The notes under the pieces were generated by a model. It saw only the letters and a list, made by a program, of their open reading frames with translations, was not told where the DNA came from and searched no databases. Both the position numbers and the translations under genes were made by a program. Below, one piece after another: positions 8,224 to 18,113 of a stretch of DNA of 64,000 bases (position 1 is its first letter; each line of letters starts with the position of its first letter). Source of the stretch: Ndongobacter massiliensis (GTDB lineage: Bacteria > Bacillota > Clostridia > Tissierellales > Peptoniphilaceae); NCBI RefSeq assembly GCF_900120375.1, contig NZ_LT635480.1, forward strand, positions 1,800,001 to 1,864,000. The letters are read 5' to 3'.

Positions 8224-9981
8224 ATGAGAACCAAAGATGATATCATTCAAACGTTACAAGCCGGACTTGGACAAAAACCATGTGACTTGGTCCTTAAAAA
8301 TGTTAAGTTGTTCAATGTTTTTTCGTCTGAGATTTTAGAGACTAATATCTATGTTGATCAAGGAAGAATTATTTCAATCGATCCGGATGTAATTCTTGAG
8401 ACCGAAAAAGAAATCGATTGCGGTAGCATGTACGCGTATCCGGGGTTGATCGATTCGCATATGCATTTTGAATCCACGATGTTGTCGCCGGAGGCATTAG
8501 CGAATATTGTTGTGCCCAATGGGGTCACCACCTTGTGTGCCGACTTGATGGAGATTGGCAATGTTTCCGGAGAAGATGGAATTCGTGAAATGCTCATTTC
8601 TTCAAAAGAGTTGCCGTATCACCTGTTTATCGAAGTGTCTTCGCGAGTGCCCACCGCTCCCGGATTGGAAACCACCGGAGCAATTATTGATGATGAGGGT
8701 GTAGATCGACTCATGCAATTGGAAGACAGCTTAAGTTTGGGCGAATTGGATCCCTCGAAGATTCTTAACATTAAGGAAGAATACATAAAAAAAATCTCCA
8801 ATACATTAGCACGAAGAAAAATTGTAAATGGTCATGCCATCGGTCGTCTGGGACAGGAATTGAACGTCTACGCTTCCGCTGGAATATCTGACGACCATGA
8901 ATGTGTAGAAGTCAACGAAATGATTGAACGCCTGCGCGTTGGCATTAAAGTTTTTATTCGAGAAGGCAGTTCAGAGAGAAATCTGGATACGTTAATAAAG
9001 GGTGTGATTGAAAATGATTTGCCGATCGAAAACATTATGTTCTGTACGGACGACAAACATGTGGATGATATGAAAAAGGAAGGTCATATCAATTACAACG
9101 TCAGAAGATCGATTGAATTGGGCCTTAGTGAAATGGATGCCCTGAAAATTGCCACCATCAATGCGGCCAAGCATTTTCGAATTGAGGATGAAGTGGGAAG
9201 CATTACGCCGGGCAGAATCGCAGACATTGTTATTGCGAAAAATCTCACGCAAAAGGTTCCCGACATGGTCTTTTATGAGGGAAAATTGGTTGCTAAAAAC
9301 GGAAAAATGATTCATGAAGTTCAGATGAGAAAATATCCTGACTGGATCAAGGACACCGTGAAGTTATTAAAACCTGTTAACGCCGATTCTTTTGTCATTA
9401 AGTCTAATCGAAAAGAAAAAACAAGAGTTCGCGTGATCGATTTAATTAAGGATCAAATTATAAACAAATATACAGAAGCGGATTTATGTGTTCAAGGCGG
9501 CGTAATAAAGAACGATATTGAAAACGATATCGTAAAAATTGCCGTTGTTGAAAGGTATGGAGAAAATGGCAATGTGGGTCTTGGGTTTGTACATGGAAGT
9601 ACTTTGGAAAGGGGGGCTTTAGCTTACTCCATGTCCCATGACCACCACAATATTGTTGTGATTGGAACCAACGATGAAGATATGTCTGTTGCGGTCAATC
9701 ATGTTGCGAAAATAAAAGGAGGCATTGCGGTAAGTAATAATTCGAAAATACTTGGAGATATGGTCCTTCCCATTGGAGGATTAATGAGTGAAAAAGGCGT
9801 TGATGATGTTGAAATGGAAATCAAAAAACTGAATGAACTAGCAAAAACATTAGGTTGCACTTTAAAAGCTCCATTTATGACCTTGAGTTTCATTTCACTG
9901 CCAACGGTTCCGGAATTGGGTTTGACCGATCGGGGACTTATTGATGTTATCGCACATAAAATCATAGATTTAGAGGTATAG
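8224..9981 (+). CDS. Adenine deaminase family protein, divergent paralogue
   Basis: Amidohydrolase superfamily member of 585 residues, matching adenine deaminase (adenine to hypoxanthine plus ammonia). Visible motifs are PGLIDSHMHFESTML near residue 75, the ETTGA segment, NGHAIG and STDD-like FCTDDKHVDDM. It differs from the canonical copy at 19705-21498: the conserved DPHEI reads DLMEI, SCVPS reads SRVPT, and the stretch following the conserved Glu (EVMDF) reads ELDPS. The substrate could therefore be another purine. It has a GGAG ribosome binding site and is the first gene of an operon with a permease and xanthine dehydrogenase. Base composition is AT-richer than the window average. Confidence 0.85.
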   Translation: MRTKDDIIQTLQAGLGQKPCDLVLKNVKLFNVFSSEILETNIYVDQGRIISIDPDVILETEKEIDCGSMYAYPGLIDSHMHFESTMLSPEALANIVVPNGVTTLCADLMEIGNVSGEDGIREMLISSKELPYHLFIEVSSRVPTAPGLETTGAIIDDEGVDRLMQLEDSLSLGELDPSKILNIKEEYIKKISNTLARRKIVNGHAIGRLGQELNVYASAGISDDHECVEVNEMIERLRVGIKVFIREGSSERNLDTLIKGVIENDLPIENIMFCTDDKHVDDMKKEGHINYNVRRSIELGLSEMDALKIATINAAKHFRIEDEVGSITPGRIADIVIAKNLTQKVPDMVFYEGKLVAKNGKMIHEVQMRKYPDWIKDTVKLLKPVNADSFVIKSNRKEKTRVRVIDLIKDQIINKYTEADLCVQGGVIKNDIENDIVKIAVVERYGENGNVGLGFVHGSTLERGALAYSMSHDHHNIVVIGTNDEDMSVAVNHVAKIKGGIAVSNNSKILGDMVLPIGGLMSEKGVDDVEMEIKKLNELAKTLGCTLKAPFMTLSFISLPTVPELGLTDRGLIDVIAHKIIDLEV

Positions 9982-9990
9982 GAGAATCCC

Positions 9991-11367
9991 ATGTCGACGA
10001 CTTTGACGAGCAGGCTAAACAAACGTTTTTATCTAAAAGAAAAGAATACCAATGTAAAAACAGAATTCATAGCCGGATTAACAACCTTTTTAACATGTAC
10101 ATATATTTTGGCTGTTAATCCAATGATACTATCCTCCACGGGGATGGATCCGAAAGCGGTGCTTTGGGCGACGGCAATCTCTGCGGCGATTGCCTGCATC
10201 GCGATGGGCTTATTAACGAACTTCCCCTTTGCTTTGGCTCCGGCAATGGGCTTAAACTCCTACTTTGCTTATTATGTTGTTCAAACGCTGGGGCTGTCCT
10301 GGCAAAACGCATTGGCTTGTGTCTTTGTAGAAGGAGTCACATTTAGTATTTTAAGTGTTGTAGGATTACAGGAGAAAATCGTCAATTCCATACCGAATGA
10401 AATTAAACAGGCTATTTCAGCGGCCATCGGGTTTTTTATTGCTTTTTCAGGATTTAATAACTCCGGAATTATCGTTGCCGACCCGAACAATCTCCTTACC
10501 CTCGGCAACCTGAAGGATCCGGGAGTGGTTTTGGCGCTTCTTGGTATTGTTATTACCGCGGGACTTGTAATCAAGGGTGTTAAAGGAGGAATACTGATTG
10601 GAATTCTCGGTATAACATTCCTTGGATTATTTTTCACAAATCCTGAAACAGGGGCTACCTACACGCAATGGCGCGGTTTGGTCTCCCTCGAGAATCCGGT
10701 AGCGGCTTTAGCTCCCACCTTAGGGAAACTTAGCTTTAATGGAATGTTTGCAGGGGGCATCGGTGCTGCTGTAGGTGTTTTCTTTGCTATTTTCAGTTTC
10801 CTATTTGTTGATATGTTTGACAGCATCGGGGTGCTTTTGGGTGTTGGCATAAAAGCCGGTTTTGTAAATGAAAAGGGAGAACTGCCGGGCGTTTCCAAAG
10901 CCTTATTTGTTTCGGCGTCCGGTGCGGCGGTTGGAGCTCTTTTAGGAACACAAACGGTTACCGTTTTCGGAGCGGAAAGCACGACCGGTATTGCAGCGGG
11001 TGGAAGAACGGGATTAACGGCTATTTTCTCGGGAATGTTTTTCCTGTTGGCTTTAATTTTCACGCCGCTGTTTTTAATGATTCCGGCAATCGCAACAACG
11101 CCGGCATTGGTAATGGTAGGTATTTTCATGATTGAACCGTTGAAAGATCTGGATTTGTCCGATTTAACGATCGCATTTCCCGTGTTCATCACGATTGCCA
11201 TGATGACATTTACATTCAATATTGCCTATGGAATTCTATTTGGCATGATCGCGTACATTTTTGGACAAATCTTTAATGGAAAAATTAAAAAGATTGCATT
11301 GGGAACTTGGATCTTGTTTGCTGTTTTTGTAGCGTATTATATTCTGGAAACAATTTTCAGGGTGTAA
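9991..11367 (+). CDS. AzgA-type (NCS2-like) purine permease
   Basis: A polytopic transporter of 458 residues with about 12-14 hydrophobic segments. FIAGLTTFLTCTYILAVNP near the N terminus and the amphipathic substrate motifs (NSYFAYY, GAESTTGIAAGGRTG) are typical of the AzgA/PbuG branch that imports adenine, guanine and hypoxanthine with protons. The ATG lies nine bases after the deaminase stop with a GGAG site. Its position between a purine deaminase and xanthine dehydrogenase indicates that it supplies their substrate. Confidence 0.9.
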   Translation: MSTTLTSRLNKRFYLKEKNTNVKTEFIAGLTTFLTCTYILAVNPMILSSTGMDPKAVLWATAISAAIACIAMGLLTNFPFALAPAMGLNSYFAYYVVQTLGLSWQNALACVFVEGVTFSILSVVGLQEKIVNSIPNEIKQAISAAIGFFIAFSGFNNSGIIVADPNNLLTLGNLKDPGVVLALLGIVITAGLVIKGVKGGILIGILGITFLGLFFTNPETGATYTQWRGLVSLENPVAALAPTLGKLSFNGMFAGGIGAAVGVFFAIFSFLFVDMFDSIGVLLGVGIKAGFVNEKGELPGVSKALFVSASGAAVGALLGTQTVTVFGAESTTGIAAGGRTGLTAIFSGMFFLLALIFTPLFLMIPAIATTPALVMVGIFMIEPLKDLDLSDLTIAFPVFITIAMMTFTFNIAYGILFGMIAYIFGQIFNGKIKKIALGTWILFAVFVAYYILETIFRV

Positions 11368-11391
11368 TTCTTCGGATGATGGGGGTGCCCT

Positions 11392-13716
11392 ATGGGAGTA
11401 AAAGATAACGTAAAGCGTGTAGATGCTGTTGCGAAGGTAACGGGACAAGCAAAATATACGGAGGATTTAGTGCCCTTTAATGCTTTAGTGGTGCGGTTGG
11501 TACATAGTACCATAGCAAATGGCATTGTTAAGTTCGTTGACATTGAAGAGGCAAAACGTGTTCCGGGCGTTGAATTGATTGTAACTTGTTTTGATGTACC
11601 GGAAAAGCAGTATGCAACTTGCGGGCACCCTCATTCGATTGATCCGTCCCATAAGGATGTGGCAAATCGAAATATGTTAACGAAGAAAGTACGATACTAC
11701 GGGGATGAAATCGCTGCTGTTGTTGCAGAAAACAAGATCGCCGCGGATCGTGCGATAGAAAAAATTCGGGTTGAGTATGAGGAATTTCCGGTCTGTATCA
11801 CAGCAAAAGATTGCTTGAACAGTCCAAATGTTTTGCATGAGGCATATGACCATAATGTGCTCGCGCGGATGGATTTTTCGATTGAAAATAGTAAGCTGAA
11901 TTTTTACAGCGGTGCATTTTCAGAAGACCGTATGATTAAAGGTGCGGATGTAGAAGGGAGCAGCTTTTACTCGCAGGTTGTCCAACATGTCCATATAGAA
12001 AACATATGCTGTTTTGTCTATATGGAGGGGGGACGATATATTGTAGTAAGTCCGAATCAGGCGCCGCACACGTTGCGACATCATATTGCCGATGCAATCG
12101 GAAAGCCGTTGTCCAGCATAAAAGTGAAAAAGCCGTATATTGGCGGAGGCTTCGGAAGCAAACAAGATACATTTAATGAGCCCTTGCTTTGCTTTTTGTC
12201 TGAAAAACTGGGTGGGCGTTGTGTGTATATTGCCTATGATCGAGAGGAGACTTTTGTTAACTCCAGAATTCGACATCCGATGGAAATCATGACAAGCATC
12301 AAGGTCAATGACGCGGGAAAAATTACGGACCGCTTTGTTCGGATTCATTCCAACGCCGGAGCATATGGTTCCAACGGACATTCCGTTACCGCTTATGCCG
12401 TTACGAACTTCTTTGCGGTGTATCCTGCCTTGGGAAAACAAATTGGTGAATCGATGTCCTATTTCAGCAACCTTCCTACCTCAGGCGCTATGAGAGGCTA
12501 CGGGATTCCTCAAATCACTTTTGCGGTCGAATCTCAGATGGATGACATTGCCTATGATAAGGGCTGGGATCCGGTTCAGTTCCGATTGGACAATATTGTT
12601 CAAAAAGGCTTTTTTGATCCTTTTGATCGGTTTTATGTGGAAAGCAACGGCTTGCGCGAGTGCATTTTAAAAGGTGCGGAGTCGATCGATTGGGACAATA
12701 AGGAGGAAGAATATAGACAATTCAATGCGAAATCCTCCAATCTGAAAAAAGGGGTGGGTATGGCTGTATTTGCTTATAAAACAGGCGTATACCCGGTGCA
12801 AATTGAAACCGCTTCTTCCCGACTTTTGCTCAACGAAGATGGGACTTTGCTGATACAAACAGGCGCTACCGAGCTGGGTCAGGGCTCGGACACTGTTATG
12901 ACGCAAATGGCGTCATCGATTTTAACCATTCCGGAAAACAAAATCGGAATTGTTTCGATGCAAGATACGGATGTGTCGCCACATGATGCCGGAGCTTATG
13001 CGTCCAGGCAATCATATGTGTCTGGCGGTGCTGTAAAGAAAGCCGCTCTTCTGTTGAAAGAAAAGATTTTAAAATATGCTGCGCAACTTTCGAATAATCG
13101 CAACGAGCTTATTTTAGAAGAAGAGCAGGTCAAAGAAAAAGACGGAAAAAAACTTGTTATGTCCATTGCTGAGGTTGCGCTCCGGATGCAATATGAAAAC
13201 AGCACCGAGCATGATACGCAACATATCACGGCAGAAGCAACCTTTACCGCTCGAAGCAATTGTTTCAGTTATGGCGCAAGTTTTGTCGACCTGGAAGTGG
13301 ATCTCGGACTCGGATTGCTGAACATAAAGAAGATCGTTGCAACGCATGACAGCGGGCAAATTCTTAATAAAAAATTGGCAGAAGGTCAAGTGCGAGGCGG
13401 CGTCATTATGGGACTGGGCCAGGCAATCGGAGAAGAGTTGTTGTTTAATGAGACGACCGGCAAGCCATATAACAATAATTTATTGGACTATAAGATTCCG
13501 ACGGCAATGGACATCCCGAATGTGGAAGTGCATTTCATTGAAACGTGGGAACCGTCAGGACCTTTCGGCAACAAATCTCTAGGCGAGCCGCCTATCATTG
13601 CGCAATCTCCGGCAATACGAAATGCCATTCTTCATGCGACAGGGGTAAAGCTAAACAGGCTACCTTTGAATCCTGAATATTTAGTTCATGAATTTAAGAA
13701 AAATAAGTTGATTTGA
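11392..13716 (+). CDS. xdhA: Xanthine dehydrogenase, molybdenum-binding subunit
   Basis: Large subunit (774 residues) of a molybdenum hydroxylase that oxidises hypoxanthine and xanthine. The N-terminal aldehyde oxidase/xanthine dehydrogenase a/b hammerhead domain (about 15-125) is followed by the molybdopterin-binding domain with IGGGFGSKQD near residue 250, SGAMRGYGIPQ near residue 365 and GNKSLGEPP near residue 725, which contains the catalytic Glu. It is the first of three subunit genes in the order Mo, FAD, [2Fe-2S]. No molybdenum cofactor genes lie in the window. Other hydroxylases of this family, such as nicotinate dehydrogenase, look similar; the purine neighbours make xanthine dehydrogenase most likely. 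Confidence 0.87.
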   Translation: MGVKDNVKRVDAVAKVTGQAKYTEDLVPFNALVVRLVHSTIANGIVKFVDIEEAKRVPGVELIVTCFDVPEKQYATCGHPHSIDPSHKDVANRNMLTKKVRYYGDEIAAVVAENKIAADRAIEKIRVEYEEFPVCITAKDCLNSPNVLHEAYDHNVLARMDFSIENSKLNFYSGAFSEDRMIKGADVEGSSFYSQVVQHVHIENICCFVYMEGGRYIVVSPNQAPHTLRHHIADAIGKPLSSIKVKKPYIGGGFGSKQDTFNEPLLCFLSEKLGGRCVYIAYDREETFVNSRIRHPMEIMTSIKVNDAGKITDRFVRIHSNAGAYGSNGHSVTAYAVTNFFAVYPALGKQIGESMSYFSNLPTSGAMRGYGIPQITFAVESQMDDIAYDKGWDPVQFRLDNIVQKGFFDPFDRFYVESNGLRECILKGAESIDWDNKEEEYRQFNAKSSNLKKGVGMAVFAYKTGVYPVQIETASSRLLLNEDGTLLIQTGATELGQGSDTVMTQMASSILTIPENKIGIVSMQDTDVSPHDAGAYASRQSYVSGGAVKKAALLLKEKILKYAAQLSNNRNELILEEEQVKEKDGKKLVMSIAEVALRMQYENSTEHDTQHITAEATFTARSNCFSYGASFVDLEVDLGLGLLNIKKIVATHDSGQILNKKLAEGQVRGGVIMGLGQAIGEELLFNETTGKPYNNNLLDYKIPTAMDIPNVEVHFIETWEPSGPFGNKSLGEPPIIAQSPAIRNAILHATGVKLNRLPLNPEYLVHEFKKNKLI

Positions 13717-13726
13717 GGGGGCAGTG

Positions 13727-14617
13727 ATGTTTGATTACGAAAGAGTCTATGAAAGTAGGAGCATTCCGGAAGCTTTAGAAATACTGAGCGAAAAAGGCCC
13801 TGTGGTTATCATCAATGGCGGCACGGATGTTTTGATTCGGGCGCGGGAGAATAAATATCGGGGATGTTCTTTACTGAATATTGCCAATATTGAAGAGCTC
13901 CGGGGCGTATTTCTCAATGACAACAAGGACATTGTGATTAAAGCGGGTACCACCTTCACGGAGATTGAGAACAATCAAATTGTTCGTGAAAAGCTGCGTT
14001 TTTTAGCCGATGCCAGCGGCCAAGTAGGTAGCCCGCAGGTAAGAAATGTTGCAACGATTGGCGGGAATCTTTGTAACGGGGCAGTAAGTGCAGATAGCGC
14101 ACCTTCTTTGTTTGTATCCAATGCGAAATTGGTGCTGGAAAAGAAGTCCGGCAAGCGAATTGTCCCGATTGAAGAATTCTATTTGGGACCGGGAAAAACG
14201 GTTTTAGAACAAGATGAATTGCTTACAGAAATCATTATCAAACAGGAAGATTACGAGGAGTATTTTGGCGTTTATAAAAAATTCGGTAAAAGACGAGCTA
14301 TGGAAATTGCAACTTTGAGTTGCGCTGTATCTCTTGCTTTGGAAGATTCGGGAAAGAAAATCAGAGATTTCAAAATTGCCTTTGGCGTGGCAGCTCCAAC
14401 TCCTGTGCGCTGTTATAAAACGGAAGAAAAAGTGAATCATTCCATCATTCAGCCACAGCTCTTTGAGGAGATCAAAAATTCTGTTTTGGATGAATTGAAG
14501 CCGCGTGACAGTTGGCGGGCATCCAAGGAATTGCGAATTCAGATTATCAGGGAATTCAGCGTTCGGGCGACGCAAGAAGCAATTACGAAGGGGAGAGAGG
14601 TACAATGTTCAAAATAA
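13727..14617 (+). CDS. xdhB: Xanthine dehydrogenase, FAD-binding subunit
   Basis: FAD subunit of 296 residues passing electrons from the iron-sulphur clusters to the acceptor. It shows the FAD-binding segments INGGTDVLIRARE near residue 31 and ATIGGNLCNGAVSADSAPSL near residue 108, and a C-terminal CO dehydrogenase flavoprotein domain. The ATG at 13727 follows GAGGGGG by five bases; the GTG at 13724 is less well placed. It lies 10 bases after the molybdenum subunit and overlaps the next gene by 13 bases, consistent with translational coupling. Confidence 0.88.
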   Translation: MFDYERVYESRSIPEALEILSEKGPVVIINGGTDVLIRARENKYRGCSLLNIANIEELRGVFLNDNKDIVIKAGTTFTEIENNQIVREKLRFLADASGQVGSPQVRNVATIGGNLCNGAVSADSAPSLFVSNAKLVLEKKSGKRIVPIEEFYLGPGKTVLEQDELLTEIIIKQEDYEEYFGVYKKFGKRRAMEIATLSCAVSLALEDSGKKIRDFKIAFGVAAPTPVRCYKTEEKVNHSIIQPQLFEEIKNSVLDELKPRDSWRASKELRIQIIREFSVRATQEAITKGREVQCSK

Positions 14618-15105
14618 TTCAAATGAATGTGAACTTTAAAGATGTACAATTGGCAGTGGATGATCGAGAAAGTTTATTGGATACTTTACGACATCGTTTG
14701 AATTTAACCAGCGTAAAAAAAGGTTGTGAGGTTGGTGAGTGCGGGGCATGTGCCGCTTTGATTGATGGAAAAGTTGTGAACACCTGTACCTATTTGGCGG
14801 TGAACGCGGATGGAAAGAAGATTTTAACGGTGGAAGGTTTGCGCGGGGAAGACGGCGGCTTACATCCGGTTCAACAGGCTTTTGTCGATGAGGCTGCTGT
14901 TCAATGCGGGTTTTGCACGCCCGGTTTTATCATGACGGCGCTGGAAATCGTCAGTCAGGACAGAGACTTTACCAGAGAGGAAATCATGAGGTTGATATCC
15001 GGCCACTTATGTCGGTGCACGGGGTATGAAAACATCATCAATGCGATTTTAAAAGTCAACGCGAATCGCAAGGCTATTCTCGAGAACAATTTATTGTACA
15101 GTTAG
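14605..15105 (+). CDS. xdhC: Xanthine dehydrogenase, [2Fe-2S] subunit
   Basis: Electron-transfer subunit of 166 residues carrying two [2Fe-2S] clusters. The plant-type ferredoxin motif CEVGECGACAALIDGKVVNTC lies near residues 37-57, and the second motif CGFCTPG with CRCTGY lies near residues 97-137. The ATG at 14605 is preceded by GGGGAGAGAGG. The upstream in-frame ATG at 14512 lies well inside the FAD subunit gene and is not needed for the fold. It closes the operon: a hairpin terminator follows. Confidence 0.9.
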   Translation: MFKIIQMNVNFKDVQLAVDDRESLLDTLRHRLNLTSVKKGCEVGECGACAALIDGKVVNTCTYLAVNADGKKILTVEGLRGEDGGLHPVQQAFVDEAAVQCGFCTPGFIMTALEIVSQDRDFTREEIMRLISGHLCRCTGYENIINAILKVNANRKAILENNLLYS

Positions 15106-15155
15106 AAGAGGTTTGCCGGGGAAGGGGCGCAGTCCGCTATTTGATTTATTTCAGT

Positions 15156-15196
15156 TGCCAGGTCTGTTTTTCATATTAAAACAGAAAGGCAGTTTT
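15156..15196 (+). terminator. Hairpin terminator of the xanthine dehydrogenase operon
   Basis: TGCC and TCTGTTTT pair with AAAACAGA and GGCA around a TCATATT loop, with a small internal loop, followed by GTTTTA. Confidence 0.55.
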
Positions 15197-15240
15197 AGGA
15201 AAATCATACGTGAATGGGAAGTGTTTAATTCACCGGGAAT

Positions 15241-15269
15241 TTGACATCTCCACCCATGCTTGGTAGACT
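15241..15269 (+). promoter_or_regulatory. Promoter of the lysine riboswitch transcript
   Basis: Perfect -35 TTGACA and -10 TAGACT with 17-base spacing. Transcription would start near 15276, about 20 bases before the riboswitch. Confidence 0.75.
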
Positions 15270-15296
15270 GCCCATAATTAAAAATCCTCATTTTAT

Positions 15297-15463
15297 GGGG
15301 TAGAGGCGCAAGCGACAAGAGTACCTGCAGGAGGCGGCAGCCGAAGATAGCAGAGAAAGGGGAACTTGCCGAGGCGATGCGCAGGCATGCGCATAAGCCG
15401 GGTCGGCTTTCAACAAAAGCCGGACTGTCATCGACCTTGAGACGGTCGATGTTGTGCTATCTC
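15297..15463 (+). promoter_or_regulatory. Lysine riboswitch (L box)
   Basis: The core lysine aptamer features occur in order: AGAGGCGCAA with an AGAGTACC loop, GCAGCCGAAGA, the GGGGAACTTGCCGAGGC region, AGCCGGGTCGGC, ACTGTCATCGACC and a closing GTGCTATCTC. The terminal helix P1 pairs GGGGTAG (15297-15303) with CTATCTC (15457-15463). A terminator follows directly, so lysine binding is expected to stop transcription before the transporter genes at 15584-18033. Confidence 0.88.
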
Positions 15464-15478
15464 GCTCTCGATCGGCGG

Positions 15479-15504
15479 GAGGCATCCAACGGATGCCTCT
15501 TTTT
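15479..15504 (+). terminator. Riboswitch-controlled terminator
   Basis: GAGGCATCC, an AAC loop, GGATGCCTC and five Ts: a perfect 9-base stem placed 15 bases after the aptamer. This is the expression platform of the lysine riboswitch. Confidence 0.88.
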
Positions 15505-15583
15505 CATATCGGGGGCGACGCGGTGAAGACGGTGCGAAAAAATTTGCCGTTCGAGCGGTCTTCCGAAAATGAAGGGATTTGTT

Positions 15584-17308
15584 ATGGAAAAACAGATGCG
15601 AAAGAGTTTTTGGCGCAGAGGTATCGCAGGATTGAGCGTGCTTCTCCTACTGTGCGCAGCGCCGCAAAGTGCGCAGGCGGCAGTGTCGTGTGCGAGGGAA
15701 AGTACGGCACAGTTGGCGAGTGTCCAGCAAGTGAAGAAAGGCGATATTCGAGTTGTGCGAAAAGCCGACGTGCCGGCGAATGCCACAGAAACCGCCGGGG
15801 TGTTGCGGGTCGGCATGGAAGCCAACTATGCACCGTACAACTGGAGTCAGACGAATGCGGACAACGATGCGGTTCCGATTGCAAACAGCCCCGGCGAATA
15901 TGCCAACGGATATGATGTGCAGATGGCCCGGAAATTGGCAGAACACCTCGGCTTGGAACTGGAAATTGTAAAGAGCGACTGGGACGGTCTGGTGCCGGCG
16001 CTGCTTTCCGGGAAAATTGATGCCGTGATTGCGGGCATGAGTCCGACAGCCGAGCGCAAAAAACAGATTGATTTTACAGATTACTACTACACGTCGGATT
16101 TGGTGGTCGTTGTGAAAAAAGGCAACGCTTGGGAAAAGGCGCAGACATTGAGCGACTTTGCCGGCGCGCGCATTACCGCGCAGATGAGCACATCGCATTA
16201 TGAGGCGATCGACCAGATGCCAGGGGTGGACAAACAGGTGGCCATGGACTCCTTTCCCACGATGATTACGGCACTGCTCGCCGGGAAAATTGACGGCTAT
16301 CTTTCGGAACGTCCCGGGGCCATGTCCGCACAGACGGCGCATAAGGAATTGACCTATGTGCATTTTGCGGAGGGACAGGGGTTTGACACCGCGCTGGATG
16401 AAACCTCGACGGCGGTCGGCCTGAAACAGGGATCGCCGTTGCGCGAACCGTTGAATGAAGCGCTTTTGGAAATTCCCGAAGAAGAACGACAGGCTTTGAT
16501 GCAGCAAATGATTGAAATTGACACTTTCGGGGCGCCGGTTTCCGAAGAGGTGAGTTTTTTTGAAAGTGTGGGGACGCTGTTTGCAACCTACGGTTCCGCG
16601 TTCCTGCGCGGTGCGGGTATGACCCTGTTTATTGCCCTGCTCAGCACAACACTCGGTTTTTGCCTGGGCCTCATCGTGCAGGTTCTGCGGAGCGTGCCCA
16701 AGGACCCCAAGAAAAGCATCGCGCGTAACAGTGCTTGGCGCGTATTGCAATTTTTCTTGAACGCCTACATTGAAATTTTCCGCGGAACCCCCATGATGGT
16801 ACAGGCGATGCTCATTTACTACGGGAGTAAACTCTTTTTTGACATTGATATGAATGCGACCGTTGCCGCCATTCTCATCGTAGCGGTCAATACGGGGGCC
16901 TATCTTGCAGAAGTCATTCGCGGCGGGATCGATTCCGTCGATCCCGGGCAAATGGAAGCGTGCCAGGCGCTCGGCATGACCCATGGGCAAAGTATGCGCC
17001 ATGTCATTCTGCCGCAGAGCATCAAAGCGATTTTGCCGTCCATTGGGAATGAATTTGTCGTCAATATTAAGGACACCTCGGTCTTGAACGTCATCTCGGT
17101 CACCGAACTCTTCTTCATCACGCGCTCGGTTGCCGGTTCGACCTATTTGATTTTTCAGTCCTATTTCATCACCGCTGTGATCTATTTCGTTTTGACCTTT
17201 GCCGTCACGCGTCTCATCAATGCGATCGGACGTCGAAGCGGAGAGATGAAACCCTTCGTTCTGACGAGTACGACCGTGGCGCCGTCAAAGAAAGGAAGTG
17301 CAAAATGA
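15584..17308 (+). CDS. ABC amino-acid importer: fused substrate-binding and permease protein (predicted lysine)
   Basis: A 574-residue fusion. It has a signal peptide (about 1-35), a family 3 extracellular solute-binding domain (about 60-290, with [31 protein letters not shown] and the ligand-binding segment [13 protein letters not shown]), and a His/Glu/Gln-type permease domain (about 320-560, with the EAA loop [20 protein letters not shown]). The ATG at 15584 is six to seven bases after AAGGGA; an ATG at 15569 is weaker. The lysine riboswitch upstream predicts lysine, or possibly another basic amino acid, as substrate. The ATPase gene overlaps the stop. Confidence 0.9.
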   Translation: MEKQMRKSFWRRGIAGLSVLLLLCAAPQSAQAAVSCARESTAQLASVQQVKKGDIRVVRKADVPANATETAGVLRVGMEANYAPYNWSQTNADNDAVPIANSPGEYANGYDVQMARKLAEHLGLELEIVKSDWDGLVPALLSGKIDAVIAGMSPTAERKKQIDFTDYYYTSDLVVVVKKGNAWEKAQTLSDFAGARITAQMSTSHYEAIDQMPGVDKQVAMDSFPTMITALLAGKIDGYLSERPGAMSAQTAHKELTYVHFAEGQGFDTALDETSTAVGLKQGSPLREPLNEALLEIPEEERQALMQQMIEIDTFGAPVSEEVSFFESVGTLFATYGSAFLRGAGMTLFIALLSTTLGFCLGLIVQVLRSVPKDPKKSIARNSAWRVLQFFLNAYIEIFRGTPMMVQAMLIYYGSKLFFDIDMNATVAAILIVAVNTGAYLAEVIRGGIDSVDPGQMEACQALGMTHGQSMRHVILPQSIKAILPSIGNEFVVNIKDTSVLNVISVTELFFITRSVAGSTYLIFQSYFITAVIYFVLTFAVTRLINAIGRRSGEMKPFVLTSTTVAPSKKGSAK

Positions 17309-18033
17309 ATTCGATTTTTGAAGTCCAACACGTAGCGAAATCCTTTGGCGAAGTATGTGTGCTCAAAGATTTGAATCTTTCCGTGCAGGAAAAGGAAGTG
17401 CTGTCCATCATTGGTCCGTCGGGCTCGGGGAAGTCGACTTTTTTGCGCTGTTTGAATCTTTTGGAGGAGCCTTCTGGCGGCGATATTCGTTTCCACGGGC
17501 AATCCATTTTGGCAAAAGGGTTCGATACCCGTCATTATCGCTCCAAGGTCGGCATGGTCTTTCAGCAATTTAATCTGTTCCAAAATATGAATGCGCTCGA
17601 AAATTGCCTGTTGGGGCAGCAAAAAGTGCTCGGGCGGACGCGCGAGGAGGCGGAGGAGACGGCGGTGCATTTTTTACGGCAGATGGGCATGGAAGCTTAC
17701 CAAAAGGCGATGCCGGCGCAGCTTTCCGGCGGGCAGCGGCAACGCGTCGCGATTGCGCGGGCGCTGTGTATGAATCCCGAAGTGCTTCTGTTTGATGAAC
17801 CGACGTCCGCATTGGACCCGGAAATGGTCGGCGAAGTCCTGTCCGCCATGAAAACCGTCGCCGCCGAGGGCATGACCATGGTTGTCGTCACCCATGAAAT
17901 GGGTTTTGCACGCGATGTATCCAATACCGTTTGCTTTATGCAAAACGGTGTTGTGGAAGAAATCGGATCGCCGGAACAAATTTTTTCGCAGCCGCAAAGT
18001 GAGAAGACGAAGGCCTTTATCAGCCGCGTATAA
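17305..18033 (+). CDS. Amino-acid ABC transporter ATP-binding protein
   Basis: ATPase of 242 residues for the preceding importer, at the cytoplasmic membrane face. It has Walker [11 protein letters not shown] near residue 34, the Q-loop VFQQFNLF, signature LSGGQRQR, Walker [15 protein letters not shown] and the switch His in VVTHEMGFA. This is the GlnQ/HisP type. The ATG overlaps the stop of the fused binding-permease gene, and a branched terminator follows. Confidence 0.95.
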   Translation: MNSIFEVQHVAKSFGEVCVLKDLNLSVQEKEVLSIIGPSGSGKSTFLRCLNLLEEPSGGDIRFHGQSILAKGFDTRHYRSKVGMVFQQFNLFQNMNALENCLLGQQKVLGRTREEAEETAVHFLRQMGMEAYQKAMPAQLSGGQRQRVAIARALCMNPEVLLFDEPTSALDPEMVGEVLSAMKTVAAEGMTMVVVTHEMGFARDVSNTVCFMQNGVVEEIGSPEQIFSQPQSEKTKAFISRV

Positions 18034-18043
18034 CCTATGGAAT

Positions 18044-18113
18044 GGCGGAGGCGTGTTGACAGGCCTTTCCGGTGAAAGGACTTTCCAATCGCACGCCGAC
18101 GCCGCTTTTTCTT
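18044..18113 (+). terminator. Branched terminator of the amino-acid ABC operon
   Basis: The outer stem pairs GGCGGAGGCGTG (18044-18055) with CACGCCGACGCC (18092-18103), 10 of 12 matching. An inner hairpin pairs CCTTTC with GAAAGG. CTTTTTCTTT follows. Confidence 0.7.

Noticed and set aside
6845..15240. Integrative element carrying the purine genes
   Set aside because: No integrase, transposase, tRNA target or flanking direct repeats were found; only composition suggests transfer.
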